This document shows, piece by piece, positions 8,890-17,332 of a stretch of 38,487 bases of DNA; position 1 is the stretch's first letter; each line of letters starts with the position of its first letter. The stretch spans positions 1 through 38,487 of the forward strand of contig CAMATH010000079.1 of assembly GCA_945860955.1 (NCBI GenBank), given 5' to 3'. The stretch is from Planctomicrobium piriforme. Its GTDB lineage: Bacteria; Planctomycetota; Planctomycetia; Planctomycetales; Planctomycetaceae. Position numbers and translations under genes: made by a program. A model generated the notes under the pieces. The model searched no databases. It was not told the DNA's origin and saw only the letters and a program-made list of their open reading frames with translations.

Positions 8890-10425
8890 TCAGGGAGGGT
8901 TCGAATCGCTAGACGGACTGGAAGGGGCCAGGAGTCGCCAGGCGAAATAGACGGGAACCCCCAATCCTACGAGGACCAGTCCGGGCCATGTCGTGGCAGG
9001 TCGGTACAGCACGAGAATGACTACGATCGCGCTCGCTCCGACGACATACAATGCGGGAATCCAGGGGTACCCCCAGGCACGCACCGGGCGATCTGCGGTC
9101 GGTCGCGTCCAACGCAGACGGACCAGACCGCAAATGGTGACGATATAGAACAACAACGCGGCGCTCACGACATAATCCAGCAGATCTCCGTACAGATTTC
9201 CATATTTGCCCGAACTCTCGTCGAAAGTGCGAGGCAACACCAGCACGATTGCCCACACCGCCTGCAGCGCCAACCCCCAGACAGGAGTCTTCGCCCGCCC
9301 CAGAGTTCCGACCTTTTGGAAAAACAGCCCGTCACGCGCCATTGCGTAGTAGGCCCGCGCTCCCGAGAGGATCAACCCGTTATTGCAACCCAATGTCGAG
9401 ACCATGATCGCGCCGGCCATCAGTTGTGCCCCCACGACCGGAAACACCTTGGCCATCAGGGCCGTACCCACCCGGTCATTCGCCGCTGTTTGAATCTCGG
9501 CCTGAGACAACCCCGCCAGATACGCGAAATTCGCGAGTAGATACAGCCCCGTGACCACAATGGTCCCCAGCGCCATCGAAAGCGGAAGATTGCGACGAGG
9601 GTTTTCCACTTCCTCGGCGGCGAACGAAATCACGTGCCAGGAATCGGCGGAAAACAGTGACCCCACCTGGGCGACGCCCAACGCCGCGATCAACCCCCAG
9701 GTCGACACCGCGGTCAGGCCTTCATCCACAGCGACCGTGGGACTCCTCGTCCAGAATGTCGAGAGATGTTCGCGGACAATGTCGGAATTCCAGCCTAAAG
9801 TCAGTCCCAAGACGATCAGCCCCAGAAGAGCCCCCGTCTTCGCCACCGTGAAGACATTCTGCACGAGTTTTCCGTACCGCAACCCCTGGATATTCGAAAT
9901 CGTGAGCCCCGCGATCAGAACTATCGCGGTCAATTGCGCCGTCGACAGCGAAACCGCGTACTTCGCCGTCAGATGAATCGGCGCGACGAGGTAGTTGGTC
10001 TCCGAAAACCACGGAAACAGCACGCCGGCAAACCGGGCGAACGCGACCGCGACGGCGGCGATCGTGCCTGTTTGAATCACCAGAAACAACGTCCAGCCGT
10101 ACAGAAAACCGCACAACGGGGAATACGCTTCCCGCAGAAAGACATACTGCCCCCCCGCGCGCGGAAACATCCCCGCCAGTTCGCCATAGACCAGTGCGCC
10201 CGCGACCGTCAGCAACCCGGTCAGAACCCAGGCGATCAACAGCCAGCCGGGACTGCCCAACAGTCGACACATATCGGCGGAAACGATGAAGATCCCGGAG
10301 CCGATCATCGATCCGACGACGACCATCGTCGCGTCGAAGAGGTTCATCCCCCGATGAAACTGTGAACCGGGCGGACTGCCATCGTTGGGTGACTGCGACG
10401 TTGTGGGAGTGGTGGCTGTGGGCAT
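8890..10425 (-). CDS. APC superfamily amino acid permease
   Basis: Inner-membrane amino acid transporter of the APC (amino acid-polyamine-organocation) superfamily, 511 residues with about 12 hydrophobic helices. After a 30-residue polar, Thr/Ser/Pro-rich cytoplasmic tail, the first helix contains the family's unwound substrate-site motif (VVVGSMIGSGIFIV). Also typical are VYGELAGMFPRAGGQYVFLR (helix 2-3) and FAAEEVENPRRNLP between helices 6 and 7. The order resembles LAT/y+LAT-like and related bacterial exchangers, but the amino acid carried cannot be read from sequence. The frame can be opened 8 codons earlier at a TTG (10449); the ATG at 10425 is preferred. It is divergent from the cold-shock gene, sharing a roughly 300-base gap that contains a perfect GATTATAATC palindrome at 10523-10532. 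Confidence 0.9.
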   Translation of the reverse strand: MPTATTPTTSQSPNDGSPPGSQFHRGMNLFDATMVVVGSMIGSGIFIVSADMCRLLGSPGWLLIAWVLTGLLTVAGALVYGELAGMFPRAGGQYVFLREAYSPLCGFLYGWTLFLVIQTGTIAAVAVAFARFAGVLFPWFSETNYLVAPIHLTAKYAVSLSTAQLTAIVLIAGLTISNIQGLRYGKLVQNVFTVAKTGALLGLIVLGLTLGWNSDIVREHLSTFWTRSPTVAVDEGLTAVSTWGLIAALGVAQVGSLFSADSWHVISFAAEEVENPRRNLPLSMALGTIVVTGLYLLANFAYLAGLSQAEIQTAANDRVGTALMAKVFPVVGAQLMAGAIMVSTLGCNNGLILSGARAYYAMARDGLFFQKVGTLGRAKTPVWGLALQAVWAIVLVLPRTFDESSGKYGNLYGDLLDYVVSAALLFYIVTICGLVRLRWTRPTADRPVRAWGYPWIPALYVVGASAIVVILVLYRPATTWPGLVLVGLGVPVYFAWRLLAPSSPSSDSNPP

Positions 10426-10721
10426 GTCGTGACTTGAGTCTGTCGGCAACGCGCCGGTTGTGATGGAGTTTTGGGGACCGCGCGGAGGAGGGGGTGCGAA
10501 TCACACCGCAACGGGCGTATTCGATTATAATCAACCTCCCGCTACAACCGCAGAAGGGTGCCACGGCCAGCAACCAACGGGAGTCGGTCTTGCGAGCGTA
10601 CCCGGGCGCTGCCACCGGACAAACCGCCAATTTTGGTACTCTGGTGGGTGGTTGATTCGCATTACCGTCAAGAGAAAATCAGACCCCTGTCCCAAATTCC
10701 CCAACGATGCGGACCCAATCC

Positions 10722-11309
10722 ATGCGACACCAGGGGCGAATCACCAACTGGAAGGACGACAAAGGCTTCGGGTTTATCACCCCGACTGCGGGTGGGCGCG
10801 AAGTGTTTGTCCATATCAGCGCGTTCTCCAACCGGAGTCGCCGTCCCACGGAAAACGACACCGTCACCTTTCGGCCCGACACTGATCCCCAGGGACGTCC
10901 CCGGGCCGCTGATGTGGAATTCGTGGGAGATACTCCTCAGCACACGCCCGAGCAAAAGTCACTTCGCGGAGCGATTGCCGTCGCGACGGCATTTCTCGGC
11001 ATTGTCGCGGTGTTGGTCGTCTTGAAGAAGATCCACGCCCTGGTGCTGGGACTCTACGGCGTCGCGAGCATTGTCACGTTTTGCGCTTATGGATTCGACA
11101 AATCCGCCGCGAGAAAAGGGGACTGGCGGACCGCGGAATCGACGTTGCACCTATTCAGCCTGGTGGGCGGATGGCCGGGGGCGCTGGTCGCGCAGACACT
11201 GTTTCGCCACAAGACCTCCAAGCTCTCGTTTCAGATCACCTATTGGATCACGGTGATCATCAACTGCGGGGTCTTCGCGTGGCTGGTTTCATCGGCAACT
11301 TTGCGATAG
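10722..11309 (+). CDS. Cold-shock domain / DUF1294 membrane protein
   Basis: A two-part protein of 195 residues. Residues 1-65 form a cold-shock (OB-fold) nucleic-acid-binding domain with the two RNP-like motifs KGFGFITP and VFVHIS. After a short linker come about four hydrophobic segments belonging to the DUF1294 family, with the signature YGFDKSAARKGDWRTAE and LVGGWPGALVAQTLFRHKTSK. The fusion is a known arrangement (YdfP-like/CSD-DUF1294 proteins), suggesting a nucleic-acid-binding domain tethered to the inner membrane; its function is unknown. I chose the ATG at 10722 because relatives usually begin a few residues before the QGRIT strand; an in-frame ATG at 10707 would add five residues. 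Neither start has a clear Shine-Dalgarno sequence. Divergent from the permease. Confidence 0.87.
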   Translation: MRHQGRITNWKDDKGFGFITPTAGGREVFVHISAFSNRSRRPTENDTVTFRPDTDPQGRPRAADVEFVGDTPQHTPEQKSLRGAIAVATAFLGIVAVLVVLKKIHALVLGLYGVASIVTFCAYGFDKSAARKGDWRTAESTLHLFSLVGGWPGALVAQTLFRHKTSKLSFQITYWITVIINCGVFAWLVSSATLR

Positions 11310-11391
11310 GACTCAGCGAACAAGACGTGCAAATCCGGCTGCACAGTCATCGCTTGATTGCCGAATAAGGCAGCAACGCCTATTCGAAGCG

Positions 11392-11694
11392 CTAATCATG
11401 GAGTCGCTTGCGCCACTTGACAATCGAGCGAGCCGTGTGGAGGACGCCAAGTAGTCGTAGATCAAGGTCCGTTACATCGAACAGGACCACGTACGGGAAC
11501 CGCTTCAGGCGAACGTATCGACAACCCAAGTCAGTCGTGGCAAATCGAGCGGGATCGTCCATGACTGATTGGACTCTTTGGCGAACCTCGTCAACGAAAG
11601 CGTCACCCAGTCCCATGGAGTGTTGGTCATACCAGTTCGCTGCTTCGCGGACGTCACAATCGAAGCTGGGGTGATACAGAACCCGCCTAGCCAT
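11392..11694 (-). CDS. ParE/RelE-family toxin
   Basis: Toxin of a type II toxin-antitoxin system, 100 residues. It has the compact ParE/RelE fold signature: an N-terminal strand (RRVLYHPSF), two long helices (DVREAANWYDQHSMGLGDAF and EVRQRVQSVMDDP), then strands with basic residues (CRYVRLKRFPYVVLFDV, LRLLGVLHTARS) and a basic C-terminal segment (KWRKRLHD). The HTARS-x-W-x-x-R ending is typical of ParE-like members. Whether the target is gyrase (ParE) or ribosome-bound mRNA (RelE) cannot be decided here. The start ATG at 11694 overlaps the end of the antitoxin gene, implying translational coupling; longer in-frame starts would read back through the antitoxin gene. Confidence 0.85.
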   Translation of the reverse strand: MARRVLYHPSFDCDVREAANWYDQHSMGLGDAFVDEVRQRVQSVMDDPARFATTDLGCRYVRLKRFPYVVLFDVTDLDLRLLGVLHTARSIVKWRKRLHD

Positions 11695-11914
11695 TGCGAC
11701 GCTCGATCCGTCGCCAGACTTCGTCATGCGACAAACCCAGAGTCGCGTCACTCCTCATTTCGTCCCGACGCCTGTCCGCTTCAACTGCCACCCAGTCAGG
11801 AAGTGGTATCGAGGCATCGCGTTCGCCCAGATCGTCCCAAAGCATCTCGACGAGTTCGAGCTTCTGGGCCGGTGTCAGAGCGCGCAATTCCGCAGTGTAG
11901 ATTGGCATCGCCAT
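11687..11914 (-). CDS. Antitoxin, putative addiction module component family
   Basis: A 75-residue antitoxin that should neutralise the toxin encoded immediately downstream. It matches the short 'addiction module component' family: a helix rich in Leu and Glu (LTPAQKLELVEMLWDDL), the centre PLPDWVAVEADRRRDEM and a C-terminal segment with an amphipathic helix (SHDEVWRRIER) likely to wrap the toxin. The stop codon region overlaps the toxin start (its TAG lies just after the toxin ATG), the usual antitoxin-first order. An in-frame second ATG two codons later (11908) is an equally possible start. Autoregulation by the complex is typical but no operator was identified. Confidence 0.85.
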   Translation of the reverse strand: MAMPIYTAELRALTPAQKLELVEMLWDDLGERDASIPLPDWVAVEADRRRDEMRSDATLGLSHDEVWRRIERRNG

Positions 11915-12132
11915 GCTCCAAGATGTCGAGTCAGTTGAATTCCAACGAACTCAAGTATCGGTGAGACCGGATCGGCAAGTCAACATCGCCCCGCCTGATT
12001 CGGATGCGATTCAGTCCCGCAAAACACGTGAGCCGGGCCCGTCCGGAAGCTGCCGACGACGAACGCTTCCTGACTGGCGCGGCTCTGCGTCATATCGAGC
12101 GCGCCAGCAGTTGAGACATTTCAAACTCGAGA

Positions 12133-12174
12133 CCCCTGCCCCCTTGAGGGGAAGGTGAATGAGATCGGAGGCTA
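12133..12174 (+). repeat. REP-like hairpin element, copy A (outer, + orientation)
   Basis: A short GC hairpin (CCCC TTGA GGGG at 12140-12151) followed by the flank AGGTGAATGAGATCGG and GGCTAAC. The flank matches that of copy D on the opposite strand at about 22 of 26 positions. Confidence 0.65.
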
Positions 12175-12200
12175 ACATCGGGTGCCCACTCGCGGCGCAG

Positions 12201-12247
12201 CCCCCTTGCCGGCTCGCCCGGCAGGTGAATCAGATCTGCGCTCAGGT
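12201..12247 (+). repeat. REP-like hairpin element, copy B (inner, + orientation)
   Basis: Hairpin TGCCGG - CTCGC - CCGGCA (12207-12223) followed by AGGTGAATCAGATC and CGCTCAGGT. The hairpin with its immediate flanks is identical to the reverse complement of copy D, and the downstream flank matches copy C. Confidence 0.7.
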
Positions 12248-12341
12248 GCGTGTCGATGGCGCTCGTGCGCATCTCTGCCATTCGAGTCCTGAGTCTTTCT
12301 GGTACGTTCAGCCGGCTGCACCATCCGCGTCAATCGCAGTA

Positions 12342-12387
12342 CCTGAGCGGCGATCTGATTCACCTGCCACGGGACGTGGCAGGGGTC
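12342..12387 (-). repeat. REP-like hairpin element, copy C (inner, - orientation)
   Basis: Hairpin with 9-bp stem CCTGCCACG - GGA - CGTGGCAGG (12363-12383), flanked on the left by GATCTGATTCACC and ACCTGAGCG, the reverse complement of the copy B flank with two substitutions. The stem bases differ from copy B but pairing is kept, i.e. compensatory change. Confidence 0.7.
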
Positions 12388-12411
12388 TGAGCCGCGATCG
12401 AGGCGTGTCGG

Positions 12412-12456
12412 ATTAGCCACCGATCTCCTTCACCTGCCGGGCGAGCCGGCAAGGGG
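12412..12456 (-). repeat. REP-like hairpin element, copy D (outer, - orientation)
   Basis: Hairpin TGCCGG - GCGAG - CCGGCA (12435-12451) preceded by ATTAGCCACCGATCTCCTTC, the reverse complement of the copy A flank. Lies about 80 bases beyond the 3' end of the htrA-like gene. Confidence 0.7.
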
Positions 12457-12532
12457 TCGCCCAATGAATGCGGGATTATACCTCACGCGCGGTATACTAC
12501 TCCGCTTGTCACGGCGTGTGATATCTCGAGTC

Positions 12533-13936
12533 CTACCGCCGGGTTGTCTCGCCACTCGCGATCGACGGTTTCACTTCCAGACTGCCAAACACCTCCTCGC
12601 GGCCGCGAATCACGCGGAATCGCATCGCTTTGGCGTCCGTTGCCCCTCTGTTGATGATGTAATCGATGTCGCGCAGCGATTTCGTTTCAAACTCATGCAG
12701 GCCGACCAGAATGTCCCCCTTTCGAATCCCGTTCTGGTGCGCGATGCTGCTGCCGCGAACGTCAACAATCTTCATTCCGCCGTTGTACTTGTCGCGGACC
12801 TGACGCAACTCGACGTCGGAAACCGGTGCCAGTTTCAATCCCAGCAATTTCCAACTGCGGGCCGCGACCGGATCCTCAATCGTGATCGGCCGACTCTTGG
12901 TGGAGCCGGTCGGGCGGCGTACGATCGACGCTGTCTTGCCCTCGAACGCTGCCAGAGACATTGTCAGCGACAGCGGTACCCCCTCGCGGGTGACGGTCAC
13001 CGTGATCGGCTCGCCGGGGGCGATCCCCAACAGCGCACGTTCCAGATCAACACCATCTTCGATTGGTGTCGCGCCAATTTGAGTGATCCTGTCGTCGGCG
13101 GCGAATCCGGCCTGCGCGGCCGGACTGCCCGACTCGAACCCGACGACAACCAGGTGACGTTGCTTGTGATTCTTGACGTCACGGGTGAACAATCCATGCC
13201 ACGTCCGACTGCGGCGGCGGATATCAAGCAATTGAGCCGTATACTGGCGGGCGTCGTCGATCTTAATGGCGAACCCGATTTTCTGGGCGTTCGCCCGAAT
13301 CGCCACGTTGATCGCGATCACCTCGCCATCGAGGTTGATCAAGGGTCCCCCGCTGTTCCCCGGATTGATCGCCGCGTCTGTCTGGAGGAGGTTGCGATAC
13401 GACTGATTCTCGGCTTCGACATCGCGAACCAGCGAGCTAATGATCCCCACAGTGACGGTGTGTTCGTAACCCAGCGCATTGCCGATCGCGATTACGGTTT
13501 CCCCCAGTTTCAGATCCGATGAGGTTCCCAGGGGGGCGACGGTGAGTGGCCGCGGGGTTTCAATTTTCACGATCGCCAGATCATGAACCGGGTCGACGTC
13601 GACGATCGTCGCGTCGTAGCTCGCTCCGTCGTGCAGCGTCGCCCGCAATGTCTCGACCTTCGCGACCACATGATGGTTCGTGAGGATGTAGCCTCGTTCG
13701 TCAATGATGACGCCCGTCCCCATTCCGTTGAGCTTCTTCTCAGACCCCGACTCGAACTGTGTCTCACGGACGTGTTGCGTCCGTTCGCTGTGGATGTTGA
13801 CAACGGCGTTCTGAGCCCGGTCGACCGCCCGCACGATGGGCGTCAGGCGGAGTTCCGAAGCGACAGACATTCCTCCCGCCAGCGTCAACGCCAGCGTGAG
13901 ACAGAGCGACCAGGTGTTCCGAACGGTGATCGACAT
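12533..13936 (-). CDS. HtrA/DegP-like periplasmic serine protease with two PDZ domains
   Basis: Exported trypsin-like serine protease of the HtrA (DegP/DegQ) family, 467 residues, for degradation or quality control of envelope proteins. A signal peptide covers residues 1-27 (TWSLCLTLALTLAGGMSVAS). The protease domain has all three catalytic residues: His89 in LTNHHVVAKV, Asp119 in HDLAIVKIE and Ser195 in AINPGNSGGPLINLDG. A first PDZ domain follows at about 265-345 (VGFESGSPAAQAGFAADDRI) and a second at about 375-460 (GSSIAHQNGIRKGDILVGL). The ATG at 13936 places the signal peptide at the N terminus; the frame stays open 55 codons upstream with no ATG that looks better. It stands alone, transcribed towards the hairpin cluster, which may act as its 3' end structure. 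Confidence 0.92.
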   Translation of the reverse strand: MSITVRNTWSLCLTLALTLAGGMSVASELRLTPIVRAVDRAQNAVVNIHSERTQHVRETQFESGSEKKLNGMGTGVIIDERGYILTNHHVVAKVETLRATLHDGASYDATIVDVDPVHDLAIVKIETPRPLTVAPLGTSSDLKLGETVIAIGNALGYEHTVTVGIISSLVRDVEAENQSYRNLLQTDAAINPGNSGGPLINLDGEVIAINVAIRANAQKIGFAIKIDDARQYTAQLLDIRRRSRTWHGLFTRDVKNHKQRHLVVVGFESGSPAAQAGFAADDRITQIGATPIEDGVDLERALLGIAPGEPITVTVTREGVPLSLTMSLAAFEGKTASIVRRPTGSTKSRPITIEDPVAARSWKLLGLKLAPVSDVELRQVRDKYNGGMKIVDVRGSSIAHQNGIRKGDILVGLHEFETKSLRDIDYIINRGATDAKAMRFRVIRGREEVFGSLEVKPSIASGETTRR

Positions 13937-14384
13937 ACCGGGATCTTTCAGTGACAGGTCGTCCGGCCGAGGCAAAGCCACCACGGTCCCGTCGCTTGTG
14001 TGAATCGGTTCCTCATCGGCAACCGGACCATGGCCCGAATGCCACGATCCGAATGAGCAAATCGTCTGACCCGCCGAAATCGCTTGAAGCCCCCCCAGCA
14101 CTCGCGCACAGCTTGCCTAGAGCGAACTCGGGTCGGGATGTGCGGATTGTGCCACAATTCGTGGGCTTTTCCGGTATTTCGACAACGCGAATCGCATGAA
14201 TTCGGTCAAGCGGGATCCGCCCGCGGCGTGAAAAATTGCCGCCGCCACGTTTCCGGCCGTAGGGAATCCGGCACAGGCGTTACAGATTACCCGGCTTGCC
14301 CGGCCGCAAAGTCGTTGTGAGTGCCACACCCAGCATTCCCCGCAGGTCTTGCCATCTTGGGATTTCGCGGTAAAACTGACCGGC
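13937..14384. other. Divergent intergenic region between protease and TPR genes
   Basis: About 450 bases. It must hold promoters for both divergent genes but no convincing sigma-70 pair was found. A minus-strand frame across it encodes a Cys-containing peptide that has no start near it and no recognisable family. Confidence 0.35.
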
Positions 14385-14693
14385 ATGACACGCCGAGCCA
14401 AGATCGAAGCCCAACTGGTGGATTCACCAGACGACACCTTTCTCAACTACGCCTGGGCGCTCCTGGTCGCAGGAGAAGGTGAGACCGAAGCGGCCATCCA
14501 ACGCCTGGAATGGTTGCTGACGAAAGATGAGACGTACGTGGCCGCCTGGTTTCAGTTGGGTCAACTCCTGGCGAAATCGGATGCGACAGCCAGGGCGAAA
14601 GAAGTACTCACTCGGGGAATCGCCGCAGCGCGACGGGCGGGTGATTCCCACGCCGAAGGGGAAATGCGCGGGTTCCTGGAAAGCCTGGGGTAG
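14385..14693 (+). CDS. Small TPR-repeat protein
   Basis: A 102-residue soluble protein made of about two tetratricopeptide repeats: DTFLNYAWALLVAGEGETEA followed by AIQRLEWLLTKDETYVAAWF and QLGQLLAKSDATARAKEVLT, with the TPR pattern of small residues at positions 8, 20 and 27. The N terminus (MTRRAKIEAQLVDSPDD) resembles the cap found in small bacterial TPR proteins. It is likely a protein-binding adaptor; the partner is unknown. The ATG at 14385 was preferred over an in-frame ATG at 14349 because the repeat cap begins there; neither has a strong Shine-Dalgarno sequence. Confidence 0.75.
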   Translation: MTRRAKIEAQLVDSPDDTFLNYAWALLVAGEGETEAAIQRLEWLLTKDETYVAAWFQLGQLLAKSDATARAKEVLTRGIAAARRAGDSHAEGEMRGFLESLG

Positions 14694-14845
14694 TCCCTGC
14701 CTACGGACCGGTTCGGAATGTTCCGCGTCGTTCGGGGACTGTGGTGGTTTTCGCACGCGGACCAGAGTGCTGGCAATGGGAGTTGCTACGTCGTAGGCAG
14801 AGTGTCCAACGTGCTGGTTGGCAGACGGAGTGAGGAAAAACGAAA

Positions 14846-14901
14846 GGCGGGAACGAGTTCCGCGCACTCCATGCCTTGGAGTGCGGGGCCTTGTCCCCGC
14901 C
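14846..14901. repeat. Compound hairpin repeat
   Basis: Nested inverted repeats between two convergent genes: outer GGCGGG (14846-14851) with CCCGCC (14896-14901); inner GGAAC-ga-GTTCC (14850-14861) and a 9-bp stem CGCACTCCA - TGCCT - TGGAGTGCG (14863-14885); GCGGGG (14883-14888) can alternatively pair with CCCCGC (14895-14900). It looks like a mobile REP-type element and may terminate both genes. Confidence 0.6.
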
Positions 14902-14941
14902 ATTCCTTCATCCTCCCTCGGCAATCAGCCAGCACACCAAC

Positions 14942-17332
14942 CTACCGACCTGCCGCTCCCGCCTGCTCCTGGCTGCCAGAACGCGGTTCCAACTCCCGGT
15001 TGGCTGTCGTGACCGCGATGTCCGTCACCAACCGTCGGATGCTGTATCCGTTCGCTGCGAAGGCGGTGGTCAGGTTTGAGTGTATCTGCGGTCCGTAGGC
15101 CGACGGGGATTGTTGAATCAAGTGATGGAACAACTGCGTGGTGAACGACGCGCTCGGCTCATCACTTCCGACCAGAAACTTCGCCAGCTCCTGGCTTCCA
15201 ATCATCTCGACAACCTCGCCTGTGCGTGTGTGATATTCCCCCGCGGCGTTGACCGGTTTGCCACGGTCGAGATCTCGAAATCGGCCGACGGCGTCAAAAT
15301 TCTCAAGGGTGAAGCCCAGAGGATTGATAATCGCGTGACAGGTAGCGCAGGCCTGCGCTTCGGTCTGCAATGTGACCCGTTCCCGGGTCGACAGTTCCGG
15401 ATGGACGTCGACCGGAAGCGGGGTGACAGCCTCCGGCGGCGGTTTCAGCATTCGCCCCAGAATCCCGCGCGCCAGAAAAACCCCGCGATGGATAGGGGAA
15501 CTTTCGTTGGTCCGGGCCAGTCGCGACATCAGATACGGGTGGGTCAGCACTCCCGCGCGGCGATCCGCGTCGCGGCGGACTGACTGAAAGTCGCCGCCGG
15601 GGGGAATCTCGACTCCGTAGAATTTGCCGAGCCGGTCGTTCAGATAAAGTTCGTCCGCCGTCAATAGTCGACGATAATCGGAACTCCCCGACCAGACCAC
15701 GTCATCCAGAAACAGCTCCAGCGAGGTGCGAAGGTCGGCCACCAGCGACTCGTCGAATTCGGGATAGAGTTGTTTGTCCTTGATCAACTCGGCCGGCTGG
15801 TCGGCCTTGACCCAGACCAATAGAAAGTCTCTCAATTTCTGTTTGGCGCGGGGATCGGCAAGCATCCGGTCGGCGTGTTGGGCGAGTTGCTCGCGGTTCG
15901 CCAGTTGGCCAGCGGCGGCCGCCTCTCGCAATGGAGCGTCGGGGAGGGCATCCCATAACGCGAAGGCCAGTCGCGCCGCGACGTCGTGGGGCTCGTTCTT
16001 GGCACCGAATTCTCGATACAAAAACTGGGGAAACTTGAGAACCCGCACGACGACACGCCGGACCGCCCCCGGCAGGTCATCTCCCCGCTCAAACTGTTTA
16101 GCCACCAATTGCTGAAACTGTTCGTCGGTCAGTGGTCGTCGAAACGCCCGATCGGCGAAATTGCGACAGAACTGTTTCACCTTGTCTTTCCGATCGGGAG
16201 CATCCTCTTTTGTTCCCGCGAGTTCATCGATCCGGGCCGCCACGTAGTCGGCGGTTTCGATCGCGGCGTTCGTCGTCGCCTGATCCCAGCTCTTGGAAAC
16301 GGCGTTCCCGCGTTCCCAGCCATAGCTGCGGTCGTCGGGTGGGAACGGGGTCGCACACAAAAAGGACTCGGGTGCGTCGGCGGTCGAAAGGTAGCGTGCC
16401 GCGATTGGTTCGACGGCACCGCTGGTGGGACGCTTCCACGCCAGCGTGATGGACGATGGCTTCGACGCGGGCTTTTCCTTTTGATTCTTCGAATCGTCGA
16501 CCCCTTGTTTCGCCTTGGTGTATTCGAGCTTGATCGGGTAGATCCGGCCAGCGATCAGAAACAGGGGCGCGCGATATTCGGTGTCGGACCCGGACTTCAC
16601 CCAAGCGTCAATCAAGGGACGCTGTTTGTCATTCAACCACAGCCGGACCGAGTGTTCCGTCCGCACGACCAATTCGTATTCCCCGGTTTCCGGTGCCAGA
16701 CACGAACCTTCCCAGCGGATCGAAAACTCATGCGGTTCGGTGATCTCCGGGACGGGTGCGTCGGTGCCGAAGTTGAACTGGATGCTCGCGTCGACACGCT
16801 CCGCCGCGCGGTTCTTTCTGCCACCCAACCGGCGTCCGCTGAAGTAGTCGCCATGCAGGCCCCGCTGTTCACCCCACGTCGGTTGCCAGCGGAAGCCCCC
16901 CACCAGGTCGGCTACACAGTGTCGGTATTGGCGCGCGGTGAGACGCGACAGCTCGATGCGCGCCGGCCGATTGCGCTCGCGGGCGATTGGTGAATAGAAC
17001 GCCTCGTGAATGTAACTGGCGACCGCCTTCGACTCTTCCGGCGAAAGGGTTCCCGGCGCATCCTCGGGCATCGTCTTACCAATGACGTCGGCCAGTTGCG
17101 CCACCGAACGGTCTCCTTCGAGCCGGCGTTTGTTGTCTGCCGACCCTTCGCCCATGGGACCGTGACAATTTGCACACCGGGTCGCGAAGAGTTTCTCACC
17201 CGAGATCGGTTCGTCGGCGAATGACCGCGTGGTCGTGAACAACCCCAGTGCCAGCATAGCGAATTCCACCGCGAAAAGTGGATTCTTCATCCGAATGCGT
17301 CGGGATGACTCGTGGATGTTTTTGGAAGGCAT
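14942..17332 (-). CDS. Exported DUF1592/DUF1588-type protein with c-type heme motifs and PA14-like domain
   Basis: A 796-residue exported protein of a planctomycete-specific type. After a signal peptide (hydrophobic stretch LFAVEFAMLALGLF) comes a mono-heme cytochrome c domain with CANCH (Cys53, Cys56, His57). A PA14-like segment lies around 165-310 (HEFSIRWEGSCLAPETGEYE and LVVRTEHSVRLWLND). The C-terminal half has the DUF1592, DUF1588 and DUF1585 regions: FADRAFRRPLTDEQF, LYLNDRLGKFYGV, RAGVLTHPYLMSRLA, SSPIHRGVFLARGILGR and a second heme-like motif CATCH followed by INPLGFTLENFDAVGRFR. Known families, unknown reaction; electron transfer coupled to periplasmic carbohydrate chemistry has been guessed. 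The ATG at 17332 was chosen; an ATG at 17290 gives a more compact signal peptide, and a TTG at 17344 is less likely. Confidence 0.88.
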   Translation of the reverse strand: MPSKNIHESSRRIRMKNPLFAVEFAMLALGLFTTTRSFADEPISGEKLFATRCANCHGPMGEGSADNKRRLEGDRSVAQLADVIGKTMPEDAPGTLSPEESKAVASYIHEAFYSPIARERNRPARIELSRLTARQYRHCVADLVGGFRWQPTWGEQRGLHGDYFSGRRLGGRKNRAAERVDASIQFNFGTDAPVPEITEPHEFSIRWEGSCLAPETGEYELVVRTEHSVRLWLNDKQRPLIDAWVKSGSDTEYRAPLFLIAGRIYPIKLEYTKAKQGVDDSKNQKEKPASKPSSITLAWKRPTSGAVEPIAARYLSTADAPESFLCATPFPPDDRSYGWERGNAVSKSWDQATTNAAIETADYVAARIDELAGTKEDAPDRKDKVKQFCRNFADRAFRRPLTDEQFQQLVAKQFERGDDLPGAVRRVVVRVLKFPQFLYREFGAKNEPHDVAARLAFALWDALPDAPLREAAAAGQLANREQLAQHADRMLADPRAKQKLRDFLLVWVKADQPAELIKDKQLYPEFDESLVADLRTSLELFLDDVVWSGSSDYRRLLTADELYLNDRLGKFYGVEIPPGGDFQSVRRDADRRAGVLTHPYLMSRLARTNESSPIHRGVFLARGILGRMLKPPPEAVTPLPVDVHPELSTRERVTLQTEAQACATCHAIINPLGFTLENFDAVGRFRDLDRGKPVNAAGEYHTRTGEVVEMIGSQELAKFLVGSDEPSASFTTQLFHHLIQQSPSAYGPQIHSNLTTAFAANGYSIRRLVTDIAVTTANRELEPRSGSQEQAGAAGR

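Larger units (their letters stand above)
11915..12532. other. Intergenic region holding the hairpin-element cluster
   Basis: A 618-base gap between the antitoxin start and the 3' end of the protease gene. Beyond the four hairpin elements listed separately I see no gene. Open frames here are formed by the repeats themselves and translate to Arg/Ser/Gln-rich sequence. The left part (11915-12130) presumably contains the toxin-antitoxin promoter, but no good -35/-10 pair was seen. Confidence 0.5.

Noticed and set aside
10523-10532. Perfect palindrome GATTATAATC as overlapping divergent -10 boxes for the permease and cold-shock genes
   Set aside because: Attractive position, but no acceptable -35 hexamer at 16-18 bases on either side; left as a remark only.
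14117-14446. Minus-strand frame with CGEC and CNAC pairs suggesting a zinc-binding peptide
   Set aside because: The frame overlaps the small TPR gene start, has no plausible start or ribosome site near the Cys residues, and the spacing fits no known ribbon.
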